DNA of 26,582 nucleotides from JBFKUL01 sp041635755 (GCA_041635755.1 JBFKUL010000007.1:1-26582); one strand, 5' to 3'; counted from the first letter of the stretch, positions 17,708-25,507 are shown. Program-made: numbers and translations. The notes: a model not told the origin generated them from the letters alone.

Positions 17708-18673
17708 CTACTTGTCGCTGTTGCGGGCGAGTGCGCCACGCGCCGGCAGCGACTTGCCGTTGGCGAGCAGGAATTTCGAGGGGTTCTGCGCGACGCCACG
17801 GTAGCGAACTTCAAAATGCAGGTGCGGGCCCGTCGAGCGGCCCGTCGAGCCGACCAGAGCGATCTTGCGGCCGCGCTGCACGACGTCGCCGTCCCGCACG
17901 AATAGCTTCGAGGCGTGTGCGTAGCGCGTCACCAGATCGTTGCCGTGGTCGATGTCGACGGCGTGGCCATACTGCGGGTGGAAGCCGGCGAAAACAACCA
18001 CGCCGCCGGCCGCCGCCACGATCGGCGAACCGGCATCGGCCAGGAAGTCGATGCCCTCATGCATCGCCTGCTGGCCGGTAAAAGGGTCGATCCGCATGCC
18101 GAAACCCGAGGCGTTGAACGGCGCGCCCACCGGCATCATCGTCGGCATCAGCTTTTTCTTCACCGCCTGCTCGAACAGCTGCGCTTCCAGCACGCCGAGC
18201 ATGTCGGTGCGATTCTCCATATTGCGCGATAGCGCGGCGAGCTTGTCGCCGAAGTCGGCCATCGAGAGGTCCTGCGGCGGCAACAGCGTCGCGGCTGCGC
18301 CGCCAAGACCCGGAGACTCGGCAAAGCGGAACTCCTGCGGCTTGATGCCCGCGAGCGACGAAAGGCGCTCGCCCAGCGCGTCGAGGCGTGTCAGCTGAGC
18401 CTGCATCTCGCCGAGCTTGATCGCCATGGCGTTCAGGTTCTGCTGTACGAATTCGCGCGCGCGATCGGCTTCGCTGCGCTGCGCGGCGAGCACGATCTGC
18501 TGCACGAACGGAATCTTGACTTCGGCGGCGAACCGCAGCGTCACCCAGTACAGAGAGGCGGTCATGCCGGCAAGAAGGAACAGCGCAAGCACCAGAGAGC
18601 CCACGACGTGGCGGGTGGACACGGTCAAGGTCCGTGCCTTTGCCAGCCGTGCTGGTATCAAGATAATCTGCAC
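17708..18673 (-). CDS. M23-family (LytM) cell-wall peptidase, membrane anchored
   Basis: 321 residues. An uncleaved N-terminal membrane anchor (about 23-45) is followed by a helical, probably coiled-coil stretch (about 60-105) and a linker. A LytM/peptidase M23 domain spans 180-305, with zinc ligands H205-x3-D209 (MHEGIDF) and H286 (GPHLHFEVR) and H253 (RYAHAS). All metal ligands are present, so it is probably an active murein endopeptidase rather than an EnvC-like activator. The start is a GTG at 18673 with GGGAGAG four bases ahead. It lies next to secA in many betaproteobacteria and is divergent from the DUF721 gene with only 26 bp between the starts. Confidence 0.93.
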   Translation of the reverse strand: MQIILIPARLAKARTLTVSTRHVVGSLVLALFLLAGMTASLYWVTLRFAAEVKIPFVQQIVLAAQRSEADRAREFVQQNLNAMAIKLGEMQAQLTRLDALGERLSSLAGIKPQEFRFAESPGLGGAAATLLPPQDLSMADFGDKLAALSRNMENRTDMLGVLEAQLFEQAVKKKLMPTMMPVGAPFNASGFGMRIDPFTGQQAMHEGIDFLADAGSPIVAAAGGVVVFAGFHPQYGHAVDIDHGNDLVTRYAHASKLFVRDGDVVQRGRKIALVGSTGRSTGPHLHFEVRYRGVAQNPSKFLLANGKSLPARGALARNSDK

Positions 18674-18699
18674 ACTGCTCTCCCTATTACTGCTACCCC

Positions 18700-19203
18700 G
18701 TGCCTTTCCCCAAACTCGACCGCTTTCTGACGGCCGATGGCGACTTGCAGCCCGTTATTGTCAAAGCGCGAGAAATTCTCAATCTCTCAAGGCTTTGCGA
18801 CGAGTTCCTGCCGCCAGAGCTGGCCCGCCACGTACGGGCTGCCAACCTCAAGGACGGCCAGCTTGTCCTGCTTGCCGCCAACTCTGCCGCGGCTGCCAAG
18901 TTGAAGCTGATCTCCGAAACCCTGGGCAACTTCTTGTCCAAACAGGGAGCGAAGGTTATTGGAGTTTCAGTGAGGGTGCAACCAAGGATGTCACGGTCAG
19001 CGGATGCTGCACCGCACAAAAGGGCATTATTGACGCCCGAGAGCCTCGCGGAGCTCGATGCACTGTATCGCCGCTTGCCCGATTCGCCCGCGCGCAACGC
19101 ACTTAGAGCCATGCTCGAGCGGCATGCGGCGAACGCTACAACGCATCCCACACGCGCTCGAAGAACAACAGGATCAGGATCAGCGCGACACAGAAAAGCG
19201 TGA
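18700..19203 (+). CDS. DUF721 family protein (DciA-like)
   Basis: 167 residues. Residues 1-100 fit the DUF721 family: LQPVIVKAREILNLSRLCDE, then LPPELARHVRAANLKDGQLV and LVLLAANSAAAAKLKLISE. The family includes DciA, a loader of the replicative helicase DnaB in bacteria that lack DnaC. Whether this short betaproteobacterial form has that role is an inference. The only usable start is a GTG at 18700; an in-frame stop lies at 18664-18666. The last ~22 residues (rich in Arg, Thr and Ser) are encoded where the gene overlaps the opposite-strand membrane protein and look non-conserved. It is the only plus-strand gene between 11711 and the right edge. Confidence 0.85.
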   Translation: MPFPKLDRFLTADGDLQPVIVKAREILNLSRLCDEFLPPELARHVRAANLKDGQLVLLAANSAAAAKLKLISETLGNFLSKQGAKVIGVSVRVQPRMSRSADAAPHKRALLTPESLAELDALYRRLPDSPARNALRAMLERHAANATTHPTRARRTTGSGSARHRKA

Positions 19204-19321
19204 CCTTGAACAGCTGCCAGGAGAAGCGCAGGTAGCGACGATCCCCTGACACGATGTACATCACGACCGAGGCGCCGATCGCAAGCGCCGCCAGCAAGCC
19301 GACGATTCGCAACAACAGCAT
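19136..19321 (-). CDS. Small two-helix membrane protein of unknown function
   Basis: 61 residues: MLLLRIVGLLAALAIGASVV forms a first membrane segment, GDRRYLRF a charged hinge, and LFKVTLFCVALILILLFFER a second. The pattern (two helices joined by a short, basic, aromatic loop) resembles small hypothetical proteins I have seen next to lpxC in betaproteobacteria; I cannot name a function. It starts 30 bp after the lpxC stop, so it is probably the last gene of that transcript. Its final 68 bases overlap the 3' end of the DUF721 gene on the other strand. The opposite frame in this stretch is low-complexity, which favours this strand as the constrained one. Confidence 0.75.
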   Translation of the reverse strand: MLLLRIVGLLAALAIGASVVMYIVSGDRRYLRFSWQLFKVTLFCVALILILLFFERVWDAL

Positions 19322-19351
19322 TTGACGGCTTGGGCGCGATCGCCGCGGCGA

Positions 19352-20266
19352 TCAGGCCAGCTGTCCGGCAAGGCTGACAATGCCGGCTGGCGCTTCCTCT
19401 GCACGCTCAAACGAGACCATCTCCCAGGCGGAAGCGTCGCCGAGCAACTCGCGCAACAGGCGGTTGTTCAGCGCATGGCCGGACTTGTGCGCGCTGAAGG
19501 CGCCCAACAGCGGGTTGCCAAGCAGGTACATGTCACCGATCGCATCCAGCACCTTGTGGCGGATAAACTCGTCCGCGAAGCGCAGTCCCTCGGTATTGAG
19601 AACGCGGTACTCATCGAGCACCACCGCGTTGTCCAGGCCGCCACCGAGCGCGAGGCCGGAATCGCGCAGCGCCTCAACGTCATGCATGAAGCCGAAAGTG
19701 CGCGCTCTCGCGATTTCCTTGAGGTACGAGGTTTCGGCGAAATCGATCGTCACGGATTGGTTGGTTCGGTCGATGACCGGGTGGTTGAAAATGATCGAGA
19801 AGGAGAATTTCAACCCTTCATACGGCTCGAGGCGCGCCCATTTGTCGCCGTCCCGGACTTCGACGCGCTTCTTGACCCGCAGGAAACGCTTCGGCGCGCC
19901 CTGTTCTTCGACTCCGGCTTGCTGCACGAGCAGGGCGAACGGCGCGGCGCTGCCGTCCATGATCGGCACCTCGGGCCCGTCCAGATCGACGTAAACGTTG
20001 TCCACCCCGAGTCCGGCGAGCGCGGACATCAGGTGCTCAACGGTATAGATCTTCGTTTCGCCGTCGTTCAGGCAAGTGGAGAGCCGCGTCTCACCGACCC
20101 GGTCGGCGCCTGCGCGGATGTCGACCGGAACCGGCAGATCGACGCGCCTGAACACGACACCGGTGTCAACCTGTGCGGGTCGCAAAGTAAGAGTGACCTT
20201 GAGGCCGGTGTGCAGGCCAACGCCGGTGGCGCGGGTCAAGGTCTTGAGCGTACGTTGCCGAAGCAT
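19352..20266 (-). CDS. lpxC: UDP-3-O-acyl-N-acetylglucosamine deacetylase LpxC
   Basis: 304 residues, full length. LpxC is the zinc deacetylase that commits UDP-GlcNAc derivatives to lipid A synthesis. The zinc ligands are H78 in TVEHLMSAL, and H237 and D241 in FIRHKVLDAIGD; the catalytic histidine is H264 in KSGHALNN. The start MLRQRTLKTLTRATGVGLHTG is the family N-terminus. Shine-Dalgarno similarity before the ATG is weak (AAAGA). It is downstream of ftsZ, as usual for the end of the dcw cluster, but separated by 151 bp that hold a hairpin and a probable independent promoter. Confidence 0.98.
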   Translation of the reverse strand: MLRQRTLKTLTRATGVGLHTGLKVTLTLRPAQVDTGVVFRRVDLPVPVDIRAGADRVGETRLSTCLNDGETKIYTVEHLMSALAGLGVDNVYVDLDGPEVPIMDGSAAPFALLVQQAGVEEQGAPKRFLRVKKRVEVRDGDKWARLEPYEGLKFSFSIIFNHPVIDRTNQSVTIDFAETSYLKEIARARTFGFMHDVEALRDSGLALGGGLDNAVVLDEYRVLNTEGLRFADEFIRHKVLDAIGDMYLLGNPLLGAFSAHKSGHALNNRLLRELLGDASAWEMVSFERAEEAPAGIVSLAGQLA

Positions 20267-20291
20267 TTATAAGTCTTTGTGCGAGTTGCGG

Positions 20292-20300
20292 ATTGTAGCA
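20292..20300 (-). promoter_or_regulatory. Probable extended -10 promoter of lpxC
   Basis: The minus strand reads TGCTACAAT: a 5/6 match to TATAAT preceded by the TGn extension. It lies 25 bases upstream of the lpxC ATG. No good -35 box is seen, as is common for extended -10 promoters. Confidence 0.5.
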
Positions 20301-20334
20301 GAGCGCAGGTTGCGCTTCGATGGTCGCATGGCTG

Positions 20335-20364
20335 CCGGAGCGCCGGCAAGGAAGGGCGCTCCGG
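20335..20364 (-). terminator. Strong hairpin after ftsZ, possible terminator or 3' stabiliser
   Basis: A perfect 10-bp stem (CCGGAGCGCC / GGCGCTCCGG) with a 10-nt loop lies 53 bp past the ftsZ stop. It has no U tract, so it may be a weak or factor-dependent terminator, or an RNA 3'-end protector. The lpxC promoter comes just beyond it. Confidence 0.45.
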
Positions 20365-20417
20365 ACGCCACGCTTCGACCGCGCGGTGCCCCGGGCATCG
20401 AGGGCCTGCGCGCCGCC

Positions 20418-21575
20418 TCAGTCGGCCTGCTTCCGCAGAAAGGCGGGAATGTCGTACTTCTCCATCCCGCTTTGCTGCAGCGCTTCGACCTGCGAGGCGC
20501 GGTTTTTGCGAATTACTGCTGGCGCATCGAGCTGATGGTAGTCCACCGCGCCGCCCACCGGTTGGTTGTCGGTGCCGGTCTTCTGCGTCATCACCAGCTG
20601 AGGCTTCGGCTGGCGCACCGCGGCAGGCGCGCCGAGCCCGGTCGCGACAACCGTGACGCGCAGGTCCTCGCTCATCTCGGTGTCGTATACGGCACCGAAG
20701 ATGATCGTGGCGTCGTCCGCCGCGAAGCTGCGGATGGTGTTCATTACGGCCTTCACCTCGCCGTGCCGCAGGCTCTCACGCGTGGCGGTGATGTTGACCA
20801 GCACGCCTCGCGCCCCCGCAAGCTGCACACCTTCGAGCAACGGACTCGCGACAGCCTGCTCGGCCGCAATGCGTGCGCGGTCGATGCCGCCCGCGGCGGC
20901 CGAACCCATCATCGCCATGCCTTGCTCGCACATTACAGTGCGCACGTCCTGGAAGTCGACGTTGATCAAGCCCGGGCAATTGATGATTTCGGCGATGCCG
21001 GCCACGGCGTTGTTGAGAACGTCGTCCGCCGCGCGGAATGCCTCATCCATCGTCACATCCTCGCCCAGCACCTCCTCGAGCTTGTCGTTCAGCACGACGA
21101 TCAACGAGTCGACGTGCTGCGAGAGCTCCTGGATGCCCTCCTCGGCCACGCGCATGCGCCGCGTGCCCTCGAAGCCGAACGGTTTAGTCACCACCGCTAC
21201 GGTCAACACACCGAGCGAGCGCGCCACTTCGGCCACCACCGGGCCGGCGCCCGTACCGGTGCCGCCACCCATACCCGCGGTGATGAACACCATGTGCGCG
21301 CCGGCGATTGCCTCCTCGAGGCGCTCGCGGTCGGCGATCGCCACCTGGCGCGCCTCCTCGGGCTTGGCGCCCGACCCGAGCCCGGTGGTGCCGAGCTGGA
21401 TCTGGTTGCGCGCGTTGTTGCGCGCAAGCACCTGAGCGTCCGTATTGACGGCGATGAATTCGACGCCCGCCACGCCCTTCTCGATCATGTGATTGATGGC
21501 GTTGCCGCCGGCGCCACCGACCCCGATCACCTTGATGACCGGCCCTGCACCTTGACTATCTACGATCTCGAACAT
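20418..21575 (-). CDS. ftsZ: Cell division GTPase FtsZ
   Basis: 385 residues, the tubulin-like protein that forms the Z ring. The nucleotide loop is VGGAGGNAINHM (19-30), the tubulin signature GGGTGTG is at 103-109, and the T7 loop NVDFQD is at 205-210 with its catalytic aspartates. The C-terminal conserved peptide DIPAFLRKQAD ends the protein and would bind FtsA (and ZipA where present). The frame stays open upstream through the intergenic gap and into ftsA, but the ATG at 21575 gives the family N-terminus and has a perfect AAGGAGG (21583-21589) 7 bases ahead. ftsA lies 91 bp upstream, with a long hairpin in between. Confidence 0.98.
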   Translation of the reverse strand: MFEIVDSQGAGPVIKVIGVGGAGGNAINHMIEKGVAGVEFIAVNTDAQVLARNNARNQIQLGTTGLGSGAKPEEARQVAIADRERLEEAIAGAHMVFITAGMGGGTGTGAGPVVAEVARSLGVLTVAVVTKPFGFEGTRRMRVAEEGIQELSQHVDSLIVVLNDKLEEVLGEDVTMDEAFRAADDVLNNAVAGIAEIINCPGLINVDFQDVRTVMCEQGMAMMGSAAAGGIDRARIAAEQAVASPLLEGVQLAGARGVLVNITATRESLRHGEVKAVMNTIRSFAADDATIIFGAVYDTEMSEDLRVTVVATGLGAPAAVRQPKPQLVMTQKTGTDNQPVGGAVDYHQLDAPAVIRKNRASQVEALQQSGMEKYDIPAFLRKQAD

Positions 21576-21582
21576 GCTGTTG

Positions 21583-21589
21583 CCTCCTT
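21583..21589 (-). promoter_or_regulatory. Strong ribosome binding site of ftsZ
   Basis: The minus strand reads AAGGAGG, a full match to the anti-Shine-Dalgarno core, 7 bases before the ftsZ ATG. It fixes the start at 21575 and fits the need for far more FtsZ than FtsA. Confidence 0.85.
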
Positions 21590-21607
21590 GCCGTGAAATT
21601 CCACAAT

Positions 21608-21644
21608 GCGTTGCAAGGCGGAACACCGTGCCGCTTTGCAACGC
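21608..21644 (-). other. Long hairpin in the ftsA-ftsZ spacer
   Basis: The 14-base arms GCGTTGCAAAGCGG and CCGCCTTGCAACGC pair with a single A/C mismatch around a 9-nt loop. The stem ends 18 bases before the ftsZ ribosome binding site. It is not followed by a U tract, so it is unlikely to be a terminator. It may affect processing, stability or translation of the ftsZ message. Confidence 0.6.
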
Positions 21645-21666
21645 CAACTTTCTGAACAAACCATGC

Positions 21667-22896
21667 TCAGAAATTCCTTTGAAACCATTCCCGCATCCGC
21701 GCCAGCACGGCCTTAACCGAGCCGCTCTGGCGTGAAACGAGTCCTTGCTGGTGCTGCTCGATGCCATCGAGAAGCAGCCCGACGGCGGTGGCGTAGCGCG
21801 GATTGCGCACCACCTCCGCGAGCCCGCCCGAATACCTCGGCACGCCCACGCGCACCGGCATGTGGAAAATCTCCTCGCCGAGCTCGACCATGCCCTGCAT
21901 CACCGCGGAACCGCCGGTGAGCACAATTCCAGAGGACAGCAGCTCCTCGAACCCGGACTCGCGCAGCACCTGCTGCACCAGCGAGAACAGCTCCTCGGCG
22001 CGCGGCTCGATCACCTCGGCGAGCGTCTGGCGCGACATCACGCGCGGGCCGCGGTCGCCGATGCCAGGCACCTCGATCATCTCGTTCGGGTCGGCCAGCT
22101 GACGCAACGCCACGCCGTGCCGGATCTTGATGTTCTCCGCCTCCGCGGTCGGGGTCCTGAGCGCCATGGCGATGTCATTGGTGATCTGGTCGCCGGCGAT
22201 CGGGATCACCGCCGTATGCCGGATCGCCCCGTGCGTGAACACCGCGATGTCGGTGGTGCCACCGCCGATGTCGATCAGGCACACACCGAGGTCGCGCTCG
22301 TCCTCCGAAAGCACTGCACGGGACGAGGCGAGCGGCTGCAGAATCAGGTCGTTCACCTCGAGCCCGCAGCGGCGCACGCACTTGATGATGTTCTGCGCCG
22401 CCGAGACCGCGCCGGTGACGATGTGCACCTTGACTTCGAGACGCACGCCCGACATCCCGATCGGCTCGCGCACGTCTTCCTGTCCGTCGATGATGAATTC
22501 CTGCCTGAGAACGTGCAGGATCTGCTGATCGGTCGGGATATTGACCGCGCGCGCTGTGTCGATCACCCGATCAACGTCGAGCGCGCTGACCTCGCGGTCC
22601 TTGATCGCCACCATGCCGGTGGAGTTGAAGCTGCGAATGTGACTGCCGGCGATCCCGGTGAAGGCCGACGCGATCTTGCAATCGGCCATTAGCTCGGCCT
22701 CCTCGAGCGCACGCTGAATCGCGCTCACCGTCGCCTCGATGTTCACCACCACGCCCTTCTTCAGACCCTTCGACTCGTGGCTGCCCATGCCCAGCACGTC
22801 AAACGTCCCGTCGGGCGCCAGCTCGGCCACCAGGGCCGCCACCTTGGAGGTGCCGATATCCAGGCCGACGATCAGGTTCTTATTTTCTTTCGGCAT
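21667..22896 (-). CDS. ftsA: Cell division actin-like protein FtsA
   Basis: 409 residues. FtsA anchors FtsZ to the membrane and recruits later division proteins. The actin-fold phosphate loops are VGLDIGTSKVAALVAE (10-25) and LIDIGGGTTDIAVF (207-220). Near the end IVLTGGSAVMQGMVEL marks the adenosine motif. The last residues (SVKAVLARMREWFQRNF) form the amphipathic membrane-targeting helix. The start lies 3 bp after the ftsQ stop, so the two are coupled. Length and motifs are normal. Confidence 0.98.
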   Translation of the reverse strand: MPKENKNLIVGLDIGTSKVAALVAELAPDGTFDVLGMGSHESKGLKKGVVVNIEATVSAIQRALEEAELMADCKIASAFTGIAGSHIRSFNSTGMVAIKDREVSALDVDRVIDTARAVNIPTDQQILHVLRQEFIIDGQEDVREPIGMSGVRLEVKVHIVTGAVSAAQNIIKCVRRCGLEVNDLILQPLASSRAVLSEDERDLGVCLIDIGGGTTDIAVFTHGAIRHTAVIPIAGDQITNDIAMALRTPTAEAENIKIRHGVALRQLADPNEMIEVPGIGDRGPRVMSRQTLAEVIEPRAEELFSLVQQVLRESGFEELLSSGIVLTGGSAVMQGMVELGEEIFHMPVRVGVPRYSGGLAEVVRNPRYATAVGLLLDGIEQHQQGLVSRQSGSVKAVLARMREWFQRNF

Positions 22897-22899
22897 GGC

Positions 22900-23640
22900 T
22901 CAGCTCGTTCCACGTGGCGGCGTTTCGCGTTTGGGTTCCAGCACCCGCAGCGCAAAGCCGTTCGGGTAGCGCAGGTCGACGTATTCGTGGCGCTGCGCAA
23001 GGCGACCTAGCGTCTGCGCGTATACGGCGACGAAACGCGCCAGGCGCGCATCCGCCGGATGCGCGGACGCGTCGCGCCCGAGCACGATCGTGAGCCCGTC
23101 CGCCAGACGCAGCTGCCAGGCGAAGCGCGAAGAAAGGATTACTTGCTCGAGCGGCGAGCCGAGCGGAGCAAGCAGCTCCGCATAGGAACGGTAACGCCGC
23201 GTCACTTCGCCCTCGGTCCCTGCGGGGCCCGCGAAAAGCGGCAGCGGCGCGGTGCTGCTCGCCGAGAAGCGCTCGCCGTGGGTGTTGACCAGAGCGTCGT
23301 CGCCCCATCGCGCAAACGCCACATGCTCTTCGATCGTCACATCGAGCCGGTCGGGCCACACGCGCCGGACCTGGACGCGCCGCACCCAGGGCAGCGCTTC
23401 GAGCCCCGCGCGCAGCGCACCGAGTTCGACGGCGAAGAAGTTGCCGTTAATGCGCCTATCGGTGGCGCGCTCGAGCTCGGCGCGCGAGGTGTGCTCCAGC
23501 GTGCCGCGCACCGTGATCTCGCGCAGCGGGAACAGCGGCGAGCGCAACAGCCACTGCGCGCCCGCGAACAGGAAGATCAGCGCTGCGACGCCGGTCAGCA
23601 GCGCGGCAATGGTGTTGAGCAGGCGCGGGTTATGCCACAT
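22900..23640 (-). CDS. ftsQ: Cell division protein FtsQ
   Basis: 246 residues from the ATG at 23640. A short cytoplasmic N-terminus is followed by one membrane segment (about 8-32, TIAALLTGVAALIFLFAGAQ) and a periplasmic POTRA domain beginning LFPLREITVRGTLEHTSR. It continues with LPWVRRVQVRRVWPDRLDVT and ends in the FtsQ beta domain with EYVDLRYPNGFALRV. FtsQ recruits FtsB and FtsL to the septum. A GTG at 23664 would add eight residues; the ATG is preferred because GAAGG lies five bases ahead and the overlap with ddlB (11 bp) is shorter. Confidence 0.95.
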   Translation of the reverse strand: MWHNPRLLNTIAALLTGVAALIFLFAGAQWLLRSPLFPLREITVRGTLEHTSRAELERATDRRINGNFFAVELGALRAGLEALPWVRRVQVRRVWPDRLDVTIEEHVAFARWGDDALVNTHGERFSASSTAPLPLFAGPAGTEGEVTRRYRSYAELLAPLGSPLEQVILSSRFAWQLRLADGLTIVLGRDASAHPADARLARFVAVYAQTLGRLAQRHEYVDLRYPNGFALRVLEPKRETPPRGTS

Positions 23641-24571
23641 GCGAGCCTTCCGCGCTGTCCACACGCGCGCCTTCGAGGATCTTGGTGCACAGGTCCTCGT
23701 ACGAAAGGCCGACCGCGCGCGCGGCCATCGGCACCAGCGAGTGGTCGGTCATTCCTGGCGAGGTGTTCACCTCGAGCAAGTAGGGCTTGCCCGCGCGATC
23801 GCACATCAGATCGACCCGCCCCCAGCCGCGGCAGCCTAGGGCGTGAAACGCCTTGACGCACAGCGCCTGGATGGCACGCTCTTCGGCCGCCGGAAGGCCG
23901 CAGGGCACGATGTAGCGCGTGTCGTCCGACACGTATTTCGCCTGATAGTCGTAGAAGTCGCGCGGCGTCTCGAGCTTGATCAAGGGCAGCGGCTGGCCGT
24001 CGAGGATGCCGGCGGTGAGCTCGATGCCGTCGATGAATTTCTCGGCGATCACCTGGCGGTCGTAATTCACCGCGAGCGAGAACGCCTCCTCGAGTGCGCC
24101 CGCGCGTCGCACCTTGCTCATGCCGATCGACGAGCCTTCGTTGGCCGGCTTGACCATCAGCGGCAGCCCGAGGCGATCCGCGACGCCCCGCAAGTCGGCC
24201 CCGGCGTCGAGCCGCTCGTAAGGCGGCGTCGGGATGCCGCTCGCCTGCCACAGCAGCTTGGACCGGATCTTGTCCATCGCCAGCGCCGAGCCGAGCACAC
24301 CGCTGCCTGTGTAGGGAATGCCGAGCCATTCGAGGATGCCCTGCAGCGTGCCGTCTTCGCCGAAGCGGCCGTGCAGCGCGATGAACACGCGCTCGAAGCG
24401 CTCGCCGATCATCTCGTCGATGTCGCGCTTGGCCGGGTCGAACGGGTGCGCATCGACGCCGCGGCTGCGCAACGCATTGAGCACCATGGTGCCGCTCTTG
24501 AGCGACACTTCACGCTCGGCCGAGCGGCCGCCGAGCAGCACGCCGACCTTGCCGAAGGAGGACCCGCTCAC
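23630..24571 (-). CDS. ddlB: D-alanine--D-alanine ligase
   Basis: 313 residues. It joins two D-alanines for the peptidoglycan stem peptide in an ATP-grasp fold. Motifs are VGVLLGGRSAEREVSLKSG at the N-terminus, HGRFGEDGTLQGILEWLGIP, the ATP-binding KPANEGSSIGMSKV, EKFIDGIELTAGIL, and the Mg-binding GRVDLMCDRAGKPYLLEVNT. The frame is open far upstream inside murB, so the start must be chosen. The GTG at 24571 overlaps the murB stop by 4 bases (GTGA), has GGAGG 7 bases ahead, and gives the normal length (E. coli DdlB has 306). The gene overlaps ftsQ at its 3' end. Confidence 0.96.
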   Translation of the reverse strand: MSGSSFGKVGVLLGGRSAEREVSLKSGTMVLNALRSRGVDAHPFDPAKRDIDEMIGERFERVFIALHGRFGEDGTLQGILEWLGIPYTGSGVLGSALAMDKIRSKLLWQASGIPTPPYERLDAGADLRGVADRLGLPLMVKPANEGSSIGMSKVRRAGALEEAFSLAVNYDRQVIAEKFIDGIELTAGILDGQPLPLIKLETPRDFYDYQAKYVSDDTRYIVPCGLPAAEERAIQALCVKAFHALGCRGWGRVDLMCDRAGKPYLLEVNTSPGMTDHSLVPMAARAVGLSYEDLCTKILEGARVDSAEGSHVA

Positions 24572-25494
24572 GCCGACACCTCCCCCACGATGCGCACCTC
24601 GGGCTGCAGCTCCACGCCGGTCTTCTCCTTCACCCGGGCACGCACCGTGGCGATCAGCCATTCGATATCCGACGCTTTCGCCGCGCCTTTCGGGTTGACG
24701 ATGAAGTTGGCATGCTTCTGCGAGACGCTCGCTCCGCCGCGCTCGAGACCCTTCAGCCCGCATGACTCGATCAACCGGGCAGCCGCGTCGCCGATCGGAT
24801 TGCGGAACACGCTGCCCGCGTTGGGCAGCGACAGGGGCTGCGAGGCAACGCGCTTGCCGAGAAACGCCTTGATGCGCGCAAGAGAGGCCGCGCCCTCGGC
24901 ATCGCTCAAGCGGAAGTAGGCCGCGGCAAACCACTCGTCCTCGCCGAGCCGCCCGCCGGTCTTGAGCTCGCAGTGCCGGTAGCCGATCTCGAACTCGTCG
25001 TGCTCGCGGGTGTGGAGCGCGCCGCTTCTGTCGACGGTGACGGCGCGCTCGACGATGTCCCAGGTCTCGCCGCCGTAACAACCCGCGTTCATGGCCAGCG
25101 CGCCGCCCACGGTGCCCGGCACTCCGGCGAGAAACTCCGCACCGCCGAGGTTGTTGCGGGCGGCAAAGCGCGCCACCTTCGGACTCGCGACCCCCGCCTC
25201 GGCGTAAATGCGCCCGATGACGATCTCCGGTCGCAGCGCTGCCGAGTGCATCAGCACGACGGTGCCGCGAAAGCCGCCGTCGCGCACCAGCAGATTCGAG
25301 CCGAGGCCGACGAACAGCAGCGGCTCATTCTCGGGTAAGCGAGCGAGAAACGCGGCGAGGTCGTCGATGTCCGCGGGACGGTAGCAGCGCTCGGCCGGGC
25401 CGCCGGCGCGCCAGCTGGTATGGCGCGCCATCGGCTCGGCTCGGCGCAGCTCGCCTCGCAGCCCCTGAAGATTCAGCGTCTCGGAGATGTCCAT
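24568..25494 (-). CDS. murB: UDP-N-acetylenolpyruvoylglucosamine reductase MurB
   Basis: 308 residues from the ATG at 25494. This FAD enzyme reduces enolpyruvyl-UDP-GlcNAc to UDP-MurNAc. Motifs are HTSWRAGGPAERCYRP, the FAD loop GLGSNLLVRDGGF (63-75), FLAGVPGTVGGALAMNAGCY (121-140), GYRHCELK with the substrate arginine near 173, and NAGSVFRNP with the proton-donating S228. PEVRIVG near the end holds the catalytic glutamate. A GTG four codons upstream is possible, but GAGG after the murC stop fits the ATG better. It follows murC after 13 bp and overlaps ddlB by 4 bp. Confidence 0.97.
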   Translation of the reverse strand: MDISETLNLQGLRGELRRAEPMARHTSWRAGGPAERCYRPADIDDLAAFLARLPENEPLLFVGLGSNLLVRDGGFRGTVVLMHSAALRPEIVIGRIYAEAGVASPKVARFAARNNLGGAEFLAGVPGTVGGALAMNAGCYGGETWDIVERAVTVDRSGALHTREHDEFEIGYRHCELKTGGRLGEDEWFAAAYFRLSDAEGAASLARIKAFLGKRVASQPLSLPNAGSVFRNPIGDAAARLIESCGLKGLERGGASVSQKHANFIVNPKGAAKASDIEWLIATVRARVKEKTGVELQPEVRIVGEVSA

Positions 25495-25507
25495 GCGCCG
25501 GGCCACC

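Noticed and set aside
20076..21596. Open frame of 506 codons on the plus strand across lpxC and ftsZ
   Set aside because: It runs across two intact genes and their spacer, has a His/Arg/Asp-rich composition and no domain. It is an antisense artefact.
21590..21610. DnaA box in the ftsA-ftsZ spacer (AATTCCACA)
   Set aside because: It matches only 6 of 9 consensus positions and stands alone; this is expected by chance.
21576..21767. N-terminally extended FtsZ reaching into ftsA
   Set aside because: The extension covers the intergenic hairpin and the ftsA end, has no family similarity, and bypasses the perfect Shine-Dalgarno before the ATG at 21575.
24572..25081. N-terminally extended DdlB inside murB
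   Set aside because: The extra 170 residues are an out-of-frame reading of murB; the GTG at 24571 with GGAGG gives the normal protein.
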